Assembly: GCF_000308455.1 (NCBI RefSeq)
Contig: NZ_BAFP01000266.1
Span: 1-57,128 of the forward strand
Length of the DNA stretch: 57,128 nt
Source: Nocardia abscessus NBRC 100374
GTDB taxonomy: Bacteria > Actinomycetota > Actinomycetes > Mycobacteriales > Mycobacteriaceae
Direction of reading: 5' to 3'
Part shown: piece by piece, positions 35,963 through 45,067 of the stretch
Numbering within the stretch: the stretch's first letter is position 1
Layout of the letters: each line of letters opens with the position of its first letter
Program-made: the position numbers and the translations under genes
The notes under the pieces: generated by a model
Seen by the model: the letters and a program-made list of their open reading frames with translations, nothing else
Told to the model about the DNA's origin: nothing
Databases searched by the model: none

Positions 35963-35993
35963 CCCGCGCGATTCACCGTGGTGGACGCGCGGG
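35963..35993. terminator. Hairpin between terpene synthase and ABC-2 permease genes
   Basis: CCCGCGCG and CGCGCGGG form an eight-base GC stem with a 15-base loop in the 67-base gap between the two convergent genes. Confidence 0.5.
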
Positions 35994-36001
35994 ACACCCC
36001 C

Positions 36002-36820
36002 TCAGTGCTTCGCCGGCTGTCGGGACCTCGTCGGTCCAGGGAAGCGGATCCACATCGTAGGTCGAAGAGACGAGCGGGTGCGCAGATGGAAAGCAACCAG
36101 TCCGACGAGGGTGCTCGCGGTGAACCAGACCAGTTGTACCGCAAAGCCTCCGAACGACGTGGTATCGGAGAAGCCGGCCGCGGTCGAAGCCTGCATCGCC
36201 CCGTACGAGGGCAGCCAGCGCACGAATTCACTGTCCGCCCCAACGCTGGCGATGGGGTTCTGCACGGCCATGTCGAAGCAGCTGATCATCGCGATCGCGA
36301 ACATCCCCTCCACCTCGCGGCGCAGCAGCGCGCCGAGGGCGACACCCAGCGCCCCGTAGGTCATCGCCGCGCAGAAAAGCGCCGCAGCGAGCAGAACTGG
36401 CTGCCGAGGCGACCAGTAGCAGCAGATGACAGCGGTGGCGTACGTGCAGACCACCATCGAGGCCACCACAAGGCAGGCGATCTTCGCCAGAGCCAGCGCA
36501 ACCCGAGGATATCCGGCCATCGACAGTCGCCGGTCGAATGCTCCGCTGCTGAAAGTCGCCGCGAACATCATGAACCCGATGATCAGTGAGACCGCGGTGA
36601 GGGCGCCGCTGATCTGGGCGAGCTCATTGCCGTTGGCGCGCAGGACAAGACCGGTGTGCCGAAGCCGGAACGGTACCTCGACGTCCGTGACGGCCACACG
36701 CACCAGAGTGATCAATATGGGGACGAAGACAGCCACCAAAACCATGGCGAACCGATTACGAGCATGCTCGACGAGACCGTAACGCGTGGCGATCACGAAC
36801 AGCCGCAGACCGTCGCTCAT
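36002..36820 (-). CDS. ABC-2-type transporter permease
   Basis: 272 residues from the ATG at 36820, which overlaps the ATPase stop (ATGA). About six membrane helices are visible, for example FAMVLVAVFVPILITLV near the start and SLIIGFMMFAATFSSGAF in the middle. With the upstream ATPase it forms a classic drug or lipid exporter. Convergent with the terpene synthase gene, so a role in exporting its product is only positional inference. Confidence 0.85.
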   Translation of the reverse strand: MSDGLRLFVIATRYGLVEHARNRFAMVLVAVFVPILITLVRVAVTDVEVPFRLRHTGLVLRANGNELAQISGALTAVSLIIGFMMFAATFSSGAFDRRLSMAGYPRVALALAKIACLVVASMVVCTYATAVICCYWSPRQPVLLAAALFCAAMTYGALGVALGALLRREVEGMFAIAMISCFDMAVQNPIASVGADSEFVRWLPSYGAMQASTAAGFSDTTSFGGFAVQLVWFTASTLVGLVAFHLRTRSSLRPTMWIRFPGPTRSRQPAKH

Positions 36821-37422
36821 TCCGCCGTCTCCCGTCCGCCTTGCAGGACGCCGTTGTGCAACCGCCACACCTGAACCAGCTTGTCGGTGTCGTGGGCCAG
36901 ATGCGAGACGACCAGAACCGACCGACCGGTGTCACGGAACTCCGCGACCAGATCCCAGAAACGCAGATACGTCTCCCAGTCGAAGCCCTGGTACGGCTCA
37001 TCGAGCAGCAGAACCTGCGGATCGTGCATCACCGCCAGCGTCAGGTTGAGCTTCTGCCGCGTGCCGCCGCTCAGCGTCGCGACCCGCTCACCGGCATACT
37101 CGGAGAAACGCAAGATCTCCATGGTCTCCTCGGCCCGCCGCAGGTCCGGGATCGCGTAGGCCGCGGCGAAGAAGTCCAGGTGCTGACGAACCGTGAACGC
37201 GTCGTTCAGGACCACCTGCTGCGGGCAGTAACCAAAGCTCCCACGGTGCCGGATCACCCCCCGGTCCGGTCGCAGCCCTCCAGACAGGACCTTCAACAGC
37301 GTGGACTTGCCCACCCCGTTCTCACCGACGATTCCCACCAGCGCTCCCGCGGGCAACACGAAGTCGACGCCACGCAGCACCGACCGCCTGCCATATGAAT
37401 GGTGGACGTCCCGCACTTCCAT
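36817..37422 (-). CDS. ABC transporter ATP-binding protein
   Basis: 201 residues, a compact ABC ATPase: Walker A GENGVGKST, Q-loop YCPQQ, signature LSGGTRQK, Walker B VLLLDEPYQGFD, switch SHLAHD where the usual His is kept. It is the first gene of the two-gene exporter operon. The 206 bases upstream (37423-37628) show no gene. Confidence 0.9.
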   Translation of the reverse strand: MEVRDVHHSYGRRSVLRGVDFVLPAGALVGIVGENGVGKSTLLKVLSGGLRPDRGVIRHRGSFGYCPQQVVLNDAFTVRQHLDFFAAAYAIPDLRRAEETMEILRFSEYAGERVATLSGGTRQKLNLTLAVMHDPQVLLLDEPYQGFDWETYLRFWDLVAEFRDTGRSVLVVSHLAHDTDKLVQVWRLHNGVLQGGRETAE

Positions 37423-37628
37423 GATCGCCCCTGCCTGCCGCCGACATCATGGCCCGGCCGCCGCTCGCATGCTACCAATCAACGACGAAAAGCCATGCCA
37501 GGAACGCAAATTCGCGGCACGCGCGCCTCCTGTAGAACCAGGACCCGGGTGTCACCGCTCCAGCAGAGCCGGCCTGACGATACCGGCGGCTTTGGGCCGG
37601 TGTTCGAGAACCGCATCGCAGCGGCCTA

Positions 37629-38042
37629 TCAGACACTGGATGGCATGGCGACGATCTGATGCGGATCGTCGTAGATGATTTCGCCTGGGGCATCAGTTCC
37701 CAGACGTACCCAACCGACGTGGTGCGCATCGAGAATGGTCAGGTAGTCGGCGACCGGTGCAATCAGATTAGTCGCCGAGGATTTGAACCAGGCTATGGCA
37801 CCTGGATGGCGTGTCCGATCGTAAACGGAGGGGTCTACGCGGCACGGGTCGACGAGGTTGGCGTTGTACCAGGCATTCATACGACGGCGGTACTCTTCCT
37901 GCGCCTGTGTCAGACACCCGTCCCGAGACAATCCGTTGACGAGAGCGAATACCCCTGGAAAGCGACCACGACGATTCGGGGCCGATGACTGGAATCGGAT
38001 GAACTGTGGACGTTCAGTCGCCGCTGGCTGCGCAAAGTCCAT
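37629..38042 (-). CDS. Conserved actinobacterial hypothetical protein
   Basis: 137 residues from the ATG at 38042. The sequence has RRGRFPGVFALVNGLSRDG near the start and VDPSVYDRTRHPGAIAWFKS later, then LTILDAHHVGWVRLGTD. I recall similar small proteins in streptomycetes and nocardiae without known function. The following 200 bases (38043-38243) show no gene. Confidence 0.65.
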   Translation of the reverse strand: MDFAQPAATERPQFIRFQSSAPNRRGRFPGVFALVNGLSRDGCLTQAQEEYRRRMNAWYNANLVDPCRVDPSVYDRTRHPGAIAWFKSSATNLIAPVADYLTILDAHHVGWVRLGTDAPGEIIYDDPHQIVAMPSSV

Positions 38043-38243
38043 TCGGACAGCGGACCACACGCGACCGCCGCAACGTACCAGCCGGCCCACCCTGGACCTG
38101 TTCGGCCGCGCACCCTACGTCTGCTACGGACCGCCGGTCCACGATCGCCGACCTAGCCTGGAACGCTGGGGCCCGGTGGCGGATCGAGGAACAGTACTAA
38201 AGCCACCGTGAGCCCGGCGGTGCGCTGCGTGGTCCCCGTTCAT

Positions 38244-39287
38244 TCATCCCCGATAGTCGCTCGTCTCGGCCAGTTCGGCGGCGGCCCGCATCAGTCGAGG
38301 AACGATGGGACCGAACGCCTGCAATTTGGGGTTGTCGCCGGCGCGTTGGAATCCCTGTTCCAGCACGATGGCCAGCTTCCATCGGGCCAGGATCAGGTAG
38401 TAGTCGAGGTCGTCCACCTGGCGGCCGGACACCTCGCTGAAGCGGGCGACAACCTGGTCGCGAGAAGGCATGTCGCGCAGGTCGACATAGCTCGCGGCGG
38501 CCGCTTCGGGGGCGTGGGTGTCCTCGGGCCAGTCCTCGAGCGCCCACGCGAGGTCGAGCTTGGGATCGCCGATCGTGCCCATCTCCCAGTCCACGATGGC
38601 CGCGAGCCGCGCCGGAGTGCCGTTGCGGTACATGACGTTCGCCCACTGGTAGTCCCCGTGCATCAGGCCAGGTACGAAATCCAGGGGCCGATGCGCGCGC
38701 AGCCATCCGGTGGCGGTGTCCATGCCCTCGATCTCCCGGCCCTTGATGCGCTCGAACACGGCGGTCCAGCGCTGCACCTGCCGGTCGTGGAAGCCGTCCG
38801 GCTTGCCGAGGTCGTGCAGGCCGCGCGCCCGCCAGTCGACCTTCGACAAGAGGGCGACTCCTTCGACGAGTTGATAGGCGAGTTCAGCCTTGGCCTGCGG
38901 GTCGCTGCCGAACGGTTCCGGCCACGCCTTCTGGTACTGCATGGGCGACCAGCCGTCCACGTAACCCATCAGGTAGAAGGCGCGACCGAGAACTCCGGTG
39001 TCACCGCAGACCGCGACGCCGGGCGCATGCGGGACATCGGTGTCCCGAAGCGCCTCGATGATGCGCCATTCGCGCACGATGCCCTTGTCGCGGTCAGGTG
39101 GCGCGGCGGCGGGCGGAATGCGGAGCACGCTGCGGTGGTCGCCGCGGTGGATGGCATAGATCTCGTTCTGCGCGCCACCGGAGAGCTTTTCGATCCGGAC
39201 GGGTGCGCCGGTGCCAGGGAGTCCGGCGTCGTCCATCCAGGCGGTGAGCCGGGCGAGGTCGATCGTGCCGGCGGGCAGGTCGGTCAT
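38244..39287 (-). CDS. APH-fold phosphotransferase of the FadE-associated type
   Basis: 347 residues from the ATG at 39287, overlapping the acyl-CoA dehydrogenase stop (ATGA). It has VRIEKLSGGAQNEIYAIHRG at the start, the catalytic MHGDYQWANVMYRNG and metal motif AIVDWEMGTIGDPKLDL. In mycobacteria, homologues sit beside or are fused to acyl-CoA dehydrogenases (FadE36-like); mammalian ACAD10/11 have the same pairing and use 4-hydroxyacyl-CoA phosphorylation. That role here is inference. Confidence 0.85.
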   Translation of the reverse strand: MTDLPAGTIDLARLTAWMDDAGLPGTGAPVRIEKLSGGAQNEIYAIHRGDHRSVLRIPPAAAPPDRDKGIVREWRIIEALRDTDVPHAPGVAVCGDTGVLGRAFYLMGYVDGWSPMQYQKAWPEPFGSDPQAKAELAYQLVEGVALLSKVDWRARGLHDLGKPDGFHDRQVQRWTAVFERIKGREIEGMDTATGWLRAHRPLDFVPGLMHGDYQWANVMYRNGTPARLAAIVDWEMGTIGDPKLDLAWALEDWPEDTHAPEAAAASYVDLRDMPSRDQVVARFSEVSGRQVDDLDYYLILARWKLAIVLEQGFQRAGDNPKLQAFGPIVPRLMRAAAELAETSDYRG

Positions 39288-40584
39288 CGTGTTTCCACCT
39301 CGGCGTCGAGGAAGTCGGCGTATCGGGCGACGGCGGCCTCGCGCTTGCGAGGGAGCCATTCACTGGGCCAGATGTCTTCGGCGGGCCGGTGATCCCGGAG
39401 TACCTGCGTCGCGACAGTGGTCTTGTGGACCTCGGTGGGGCCGTCGGCCAAGCCCATGACCGCCGCGCCGGAGATCATCTTCATCAGCGGGACCTCGTCG
39501 GTGACGCCGAGCGCGCCGTGTACCTGCATCGACCGCCAGGCGATGTCGTGCAGCACCGTCGGCATCACGGTCTTCACCGCGGCGATGTCTTTGCGGACCT
39601 TCTTGTAATCGTTGTACTTGTCGATCTTCCAGGCGGTGTACAGCACGAACAGCCGGAATTGCTGGAGCTGGGCGTAGGAGTCGGCGATATAGCCCTGGAC
39701 GAACTGCTTGTCGGCCAGTCGGCTTCCCGCCGTCTCCCGACTCAGCGCGCGCTCGCACATCATGTCCAGGCCTTCTGTGCCGATCCGATGGTGCGCATGG
39801 CGTGGTGGATGCGCCCGCCACCGAGGCGGGTCTGGGCGATGGCGAAGGCCTGGTCCTCGCCGCCGAGCAGTGCCGAATCCGGCACGCGCACACCGTCGTA
39901 GTGGATCAGCGCATGCTGGCCCGCGGCTTCCGGTTCACCGTAGAGCCGCACATCGCGCACGATCTCGATGCCGGGAGTGTCGGCAGGCACCAGGAACATC
40001 GACATTCCCTGGTAGGCGCCCGCCTCCGGGTCGGTGATCGCCATGACGATGAGGAAGGCGGCGGTCCGGGCGTTGGAGGAGAAGTACTTCCAGCCGTTGA
40101 TGACCCAGTCGTCGCCGTCGCGGACCGCCGCGGACATGAATTGCCGCGGATCGGCTCCGGCCTGTGGTTCGGTCATCGAGTAGCAGGAGAACAGTTCCCC
40201 GTCCAGCAGCGGGCGCAGGTAACGCTCCTTCTGCTCGGGAGTGCCGAAGTGGGCGAGGATTTCGGCGTTGCCGGTGTCTGGCGCCTGGCACCCGAAGACG
40301 ACCGGCGCCCACGACGAGCGGCCCAGGATCTCGTTGAGCAGCGCCAGTTTCACCTGCCCGTGGCCCTGCCCACCAAGGTCGGGGCTGAGGTGGGTCGCCC
40401 ACAGCCCCTGCTCACGAACCCGCTTCTTCAGCGGGGCGATCGCATCCCGGCGCTTCCCGGTCAGCGGCACGAACTGCTCGTGCGGCCAAACCAGGTCGAG
40501 CGGCTCCACCTCGGTGCGGACGAAATCGTCCGCCCAGTCCAGTTTCGCCTGGTAGTCGGGATCGGTTTCGAAATCCCACGCCAT
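39284..40584 (-). pseudogene. Acyl-CoA dehydrogenase with apparent one-base deletion
   Basis: The start ATG at 40584 has an AGGAG site. The first frame encodes residues 1-274 with YSMTEPQAGADPRQFMSAAV and SSNARTAAF, then reaches a stop just after IGSAQKAW. The second frame, to 39284, continues MMCERALSRETAGSRLADKQ and QVHGALGVTDEVP to a normal end. Reading GCC-CTG-GAC-ATG-ATG instead of GCC-TGG-ACA-TGA restores the protein, so one C is missing near 39768-39772. Repaired length is about 434 residues, normal for FadE proteins. The loss lies in a short homopolymer, so a sequencing error is possible. Confidence 0.8.
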
Positions 40585-40636
40585 GTCGTCTCCTGTTCGA
40601 TCGAGGAAGAATGAGGTCCACCGATGGGGTGTGAGG

Positions 40637-41406
40637 TCAGGGCATGCCGCCGTCCGACCGGAGCGTGGCCCCGGCGGTGAAGCTGGACGCGTCGGAGGCG
40701 AGAAACAGTGCGGCACCGACAATTTCCTCAGGCCGCCCCGGGCGTTGGAGGGCATGCGCGGCGAACGGGTTGTGTGCCGGGTCCATCTCGTCCAGCTTCC
40801 ATCCGGCGGTGGCCTGCGTCAGATGTGGCCCCGCCATCAAGGTGTTCACCCGCACTGTCGGCCCGAACGCCAGCGCCAGCCCCTCGGTCATGGCGTTGAG
40901 CCCGGCCTTGGCCGCGGCGTACGGGACGATCGACGGCCGCGGCCGGATCGAACCGGAGGAACTGACGTTGATGATCGACCCCCGCCCTGTCGCGACCATG
41001 CGCTCCCCCACCAGCACCGACAGCCGGAACGGCCCCTTGAGGTTGAGGTTCAGCACTGCGTCGAACAGTTTCTCGCTCACCGAGTTCAGCGAGTCGTAGA
41101 CCGGTTGCATCCCGGCGTTGTTGATCAACACGTCCACCGCCCCGAAGCGGGCGTAGGCGGCCTCGACCAAGCCGTCGAGCTGATACCACCGGCCGACGTG
41201 CACGGCGTAGGGCAGCACCGTTCGTCCCGTGGCCTGCTCGATCTCCGTAGCGGTGGCCGCACAGCTGTCGTAATTCCGGCTCGCGATGACGAGGTCGGCG
41301 CCGCACCGAGCGGCGGCGAAGCCATCTCCCGCCCGAGCCCCCGGCTGCCGCCGGTGATCAACACGACTCGTCCGCGCAGATCGAAAAGCTCGTCGGCATA
41401 AGCCAT
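40637..41406 (-). pseudogene. Short-chain dehydrogenase with apparent one-base deletion
   Basis: The start ATG at 41406 is preceded by GAGGTG. The first frame encodes DLRGRVVLITGGSRGLGREM and then turns to nonsense. The second frame resumes with the rest of a classical SDR: VLINNAGMQPVYDSL, INVSSSG and the YAAAK catalytic pair, ending at 40637. One base is missing near 41319-41322, where GAG-ATG-GCx-TTC-GCC is expected. With the repair it would be about 256 residues. It heads the operon with the acyl-CoA dehydrogenase and phosphotransferase. Confidence 0.78.
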
Positions 41407-41543
41407 AACACGTTCACCTCGAACTCGATCACGGTGCCCGGTCGCGCCCGCCCCGGGCGGTGGTTCAGCGACGCAACTCGCCGAGACGCGCCTTACCACC
41501 GCGCCCCGGCGGAGACTCCGCCAGACTGACACTCTTAGAAATC

Positions 41544-41556
41544 AGAATGGCATTCT
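41544..41556. promoter_or_regulatory. AGAATGGCATTCT palindrome
   Basis: A perfect six-plus-six palindrome with one central base, 138 bases upstream of the SDR/FadE/APH operon. It is a plausible repressor site for that unit. The remaining 41557-41794 stretch shows no gene. Confidence 0.4.
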
Positions 41557-41794
41557 TCAATTCGCGATTGCCATACTCGGAGGTGGTTCACAAGGGAGAG
41601 AGGTTCTCCACGACCCGGCAGGGCCGACCCAGACCGCTCGCTGGGCGGACACCGGTTGTATCCGGAGCTGGATGGCGCAGCCGCGCGCCGGGACCGGTCG
41701 GACCCTTCATGCCGCTACGCAGCCGCGCCATGCGGACGCAGGCGAATCGACCACGAAGGCGAACGCCGACCGGGCCGCGATCAGTTGGTGCTGA

Positions 41795-42760
41795 TCATCG
41801 CGATCCCCGGCAATCGCGGTGCTGGTGGCGGTGGAGTCCGCGCGGGTCGATGCCGACGCGTTCCCATCCTTCCGCCGCCCAGGGGGTGTAGAGCACGCGC
41901 ACCGGAAGCCGGTTGAAAGCCGGGTCGAGGGCCCGGATGGCTGCGGTGTTGCGTTGGAAGGTGTTCTCCTGCCGCTGAGACCAGTCCAGGCCGCACACCC
42001 GACGCAGCTGCGGCGGGAGGGTGCCGGTGATCATGGTGCGGGTGTAGGCGTTCATCGGCGCCGACAACACCCGCCACAGCGGTCGGGGAATCGGCCCGAG
42101 CGGTGGTAGGCCCTTTCGGATGTAGCCGGTGCCGTAGCGGACCACCTCGGTGGAGGTGAAGCGTTCGAGCATGCTGTCCCAGTACCGCACGAATTCGTCA
42201 TAGGTGTCGGGTTGGTTGCGGGCGCTGATGCCGTAGAGCGCATACCAGATCTTGCCTTCCTCGAAGATCTGTTCCTTCTCCGCGCGCGTCAGGCGCCGGA
42301 CGAAGGTGTCTGTGCAGTAGATGATCTGATCGACGAAGGTGGCGTGCGCCCAGTAGAAGAGTTCCGGGTTCAAGGCGTGGTAGCGCTCACCGTCGGGCAT
42401 GGTGCCCTTGATGCCGGTGTGGAAGTCGCGCACCGTGCGGCCCCAGCCGTGGGGGTCGTCGCTGTAGATGGTCTTCAGTACCGGTCGCGCGGTACGCAAG
42501 GCGCGCCCGATGAAGTCACCGAAGATGACGGAGTGCTCCGAAACGGCCTGTGCCAGTTCGGCGATCGCGTTCTCGGTGGAGGCCAGGCGTTGGAATCCGA
42601 ACAGTTGCACGCGGACGTCGCCGTAGAACTTCCAGATCAGCGAGCCCGGACCCAGTCGTGGCGCGTCGGGGGTGACGGGTTCATCGATCGGCATCGGCAC
42701 GGCTTCTCGAACGTGCCGGTCGAATCCGAACGGGTCCGTGTGGTCGTGTCGCGCGGTCAC
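41795..42760 (-). CDS. DUF2236 / MpaB-type oxygenase
   Basis: 321 residues from a GTG at 42760 that overlaps the P450 stop (GTGA). It has the DUF2236 pattern GPGSLIWKFYGDVRVQLFGF and FYWAHATFVDQIIYCTDTF, with His residues (for example in the WAHA block) that bind haem in characterised relatives such as latex-clearing protein and MpaB. Last gene of the ALDH-SDR-P450-DUF2236 operon; probably an oxidative cleavage enzyme on a hydrophobic substrate (inference). Confidence 0.85.
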   Translation of the reverse strand: MTARHDHTDPFGFDRHVREAVPMPIDEPVTPDAPRLGPGSLIWKFYGDVRVQLFGFQRLASTENAIAELAQAVSEHSVIFGDFIGRALRTARPVLKTIYSDDPHGWGRTVRDFHTGIKGTMPDGERYHALNPELFYWAHATFVDQIIYCTDTFVRRLTRAEKEQIFEEGKIWYALYGISARNQPDTYDEFVRYWDSMLERFTSTEVVRYGTGYIRKGLPPLGPIPRPLWRVLSAPMNAYTRTMITGTLPPQLRRVCGLDWSQRQENTFQRNTAAIRALDPAFNRLPVRVLYTPWAAEGWERVGIDPRGLHRHQHRDCRGSR

Positions 42761-44184
42761 GGTCGTCGCCCTCGGGGCGCGGTGCGGATCAGATCGATCG
42801 GCAGCCCGTCGGCGGGATATGGTCCGGTGAGGTAGCCCATCCGGGGTCGGTAGCCGGAGGGAACGGTCCAGGAGAATCTCAGCAGCATCTGGTGCATGAT
42901 CGCTTTGACCTCCATGCCTCCGAAGTACATGCCGATGCACTTGTGCACTCCCGCGCCGAACGGGGCGAACTTCGTGCGGTGTTCCTTGTCCTCGCGTCGC
43001 TGTTCGGAGAACCGGTCGGGGTCGAAGGTGTCGGGATCGGTCCACCAGGGCTCCATCCGGTGCGAGGAGGACAGGGTGACGGCGATCCTGGTTCCGGCGG
43101 GGATGAAGTGGCCGAGAATCTCGGTGTCGCAGACGGTTTCGCGGGCGAGGGTGCCTACCGGCGAGGACAGTCGTAGGGTTTCCTTCATCACGAGGTCGAG
43201 AGTCGGCAGTCGCTCCTGGTCGTCGTAGTCGAGCGCGGGTTTGCCCAGCGCGAGGCTCTCCGCACGGGCACGTCGTTGCCATTGCGGGTTGGCGGCGAGG
43301 TGGTAGGCCATCATCGCGACCGTGGTCGTGGTCGTGTCGTGGGCGGCCATCAGCAGGAAGATCATGTGGTTGACGATGTCGTCGTCGGAGAACCCCGCAC
43401 CGGTTTCGTCCCTGGCCTGGCACAGGACTCCGAACAGTGACGCTCCCGGGTCGGCGCGCCGGGCGGGGAGGTGAGACCGGAAGTACTCTTCGAGCACCTG
43501 CCGTCCCCGCAACCCGGCGTGCCATCGTCCGCCGGGGACGTTGGCGCGCACAACCGACAGCCCACCCTGCACGGTGTCGGTGAAGGCTCGATGCAGCCGG
43601 CCGGCCTCCCGTCCGAGTGCGGCACCGACGAAGGAACTGGTGGCGATGTCCAAGGTGAGTTGCTTGGTGCTCGGATACATGGGAAAGCCCCGGCCGGTGC
43701 TCCACTGGTCGAGTGCTCGATCCGCGGCCTCGTTGATCAGGTCGAGGTAGCCGAGCAGCCTGGCGCGGGTGAACGCCTGCTGCATGATTCGGCGGTGGTG
43801 CTTGTGCTCGTCGAAGTCGAGCAGGATGATGCCGCGGCGGAAGAACGGGCCCAGGAATGGTTCCCACCCCGAATTGGCGAACGCCTTGTTGCGGTTGGCC
43901 AGGACTTCCTCGATCGCGTCCGGGCCGAGGGCGATCACCAGTTTCGTGCCGAAGGCGCTGGTCCAATGTACCGGCCCGTATCGGGCGAACAGGCGGCGTT
44001 GCAGTGCGAGCAGGTCGTCGAAGACATTGAACGAATAGCCGAGCACGGGCAGGCCGCCGTCGCCGCGGACAGCCCGCAGCTTGCTCTGGGGCGGTGGTGC
44101 CGCGAGTACCTGTTCGCGCACTGGTACACGCATCGTCGCGTTGGCGAGCACACCGGTCGCGTGTTGAGTCAATGCGGTCTTCAT
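42757..44184 (-). CDS. Cytochrome P450 (CYP136-like size class)
   Basis: 475 residues; I-helix AAHDTTTTT, ExxR ETLR and haem loop FGAGVHKCIG with Cys416 as the ligand. The start ATG overlaps the upstream SDR stop (ATGA). The longer N-terminus and the general pattern recall mycobacterial P450s that hydroxylate lipids or sterols. Partner DUF2236 is coupled directly downstream. Confidence 0.92.
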   Translation of the reverse strand: MKTALTQHATGVLANATMRVPVREQVLAAPPPQSKLRAVRGDGGLPVLGYSFNVFDDLLALQRRLFARYGPVHWTSAFGTKLVIALGPDAIEEVLANRNKAFANSGWEPFLGPFFRRGIILLDFDEHKHHRRIMQQAFTRARLLGYLDLINEAADRALDQWSTGRGFPMYPSTKQLTLDIATSSFVGAALGREAGRLHRAFTDTVQGGLSVVRANVPGGRWHAGLRGRQVLEEYFRSHLPARRADPGASLFGVLCQARDETGAGFSDDDIVNHMIFLLMAAHDTTTTTVAMMAYHLAANPQWQRRARAESLALGKPALDYDDQERLPTLDLVMKETLRLSSPVGTLARETVCDTEILGHFIPAGTRIAVTLSSSHRMEPWWTDPDTFDPDRFSEQRREDKEHRTKFAPFGAGVHKCIGMYFGGMEVKAIMHQMLLRFSWTVPSGYRPRMGYLTGPYPADGLPIDLIRTAPRGRRP

Positions 44185-45041
44185 TCGCCACCCACCTGGC
44201 CCTCAATCCGGCGCCGGTATTCCGAGCGTTTCGGGTCGGTATTCGCCGCCGCGGCAATACCGTTGGCGCCGACTCGTCGCCGCGCCGCCTCTTGCACACT
44301 CGAGGGCAGCAGATTGGCGACATCGACGGCCGAGCCGATCCAGCGCGGGACGACCGTCGACGCGCGTCGCGTGCGCACAGTGTCGAGGATGGCTTCGGCT
44401 ACGGTCTCGGGTGAGACGGTGACCACCGAGGGCATGGCCAGCCCGGCCCCGAGTTCGGTGCGCACCAGACTCGGCAGGATCACGCTGATGCTGATTCCGT
44501 GCTCGGCCATTTCGTCACGGACCGCGGCGCTCAATCCGACGACCGCGTGTTTGGTGGCGCTGTACACCGCCGCTCCCGGTGTCGCGGTCTTTCCGGCCAG
44601 CGACGCCAGATTCACGATGTGGCCGCGGCCGCGCTCGATCATGCCCGGCAGCACGATTCGCATACCGTGGATCGGCCCCCACAGGTTGACGTTGATCTGT
44701 GTGGTGCTGACCTGATCGGATTCCTCGAGGAAACCGGACAGGGGCATGATCCCGGCGTTGTTGACCAGGATATCGATCGGGCCCGCGCTGTTCTCGGCTC
44801 CGGCGATGAATTCCGCGAACGAGTCGCCCGAACCGACGTCCAAGCCGAACGCTGTGCATCGGGAGCCGACATGCTCAGCGGCGATCTCGGCGGTTTGCTC
44901 GTCCAGATCGCCGATGGCGACATGCGCGCCCCGCCCGGCGAAGGCTTTCGCGGTCGCGAGACCGATGCCTCGGGCACCGCCGGTGATCGCGACACTCGCC
45001 CCGGCCAGATCGAGCGCGGGATATCGGTTGAGAAAGGACAT
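44181..45041 (-). CDS. Short-chain dehydrogenase/reductase
   Basis: 286 residues from the ATG at 45041. TGGARGIGLA cofactor loop, NNAGIMP, catalytic Ser in LASLAG, and YSATK. The extended C-terminus (IGSAVDVANLLPSSVQEAAR) resembles mycobacterial SDRs next to P450 and TetR genes. Coupled to the P450. Confidence 0.9.
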   Translation of the reverse strand: MSFLNRYPALDLAGASVAITGGARGIGLATAKAFAGRGAHVAIGDLDEQTAEIAAEHVGSRCTAFGLDVGSGDSFAEFIAGAENSAGPIDILVNNAGIMPLSGFLEESDQVSTTQINVNLWGPIHGMRIVLPGMIERGRGHIVNLASLAGKTATPGAAVYSATKHAVVGLSAAVRDEMAEHGISISVILPSLVRTELGAGLAMPSVVTVSPETVAEAILDTVRTRRASTVVPRWIGSAVDVANLLPSSVQEAARRRVGANGIAAAANTDPKRSEYRRRIEGQVGGE

Positions 45042-45067
45042 CGTTGATCCTCGATCAGAGAGTTGGT

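Noticed and set aside
41795..44323. An 842-residue minus-strand protein spanning P450 and DUF2236
   Set aside because: Its first 500 residues are a shadow frame of the P450; the real DUF2236 start is the GTG at 42760 overlapping the P450 stop.
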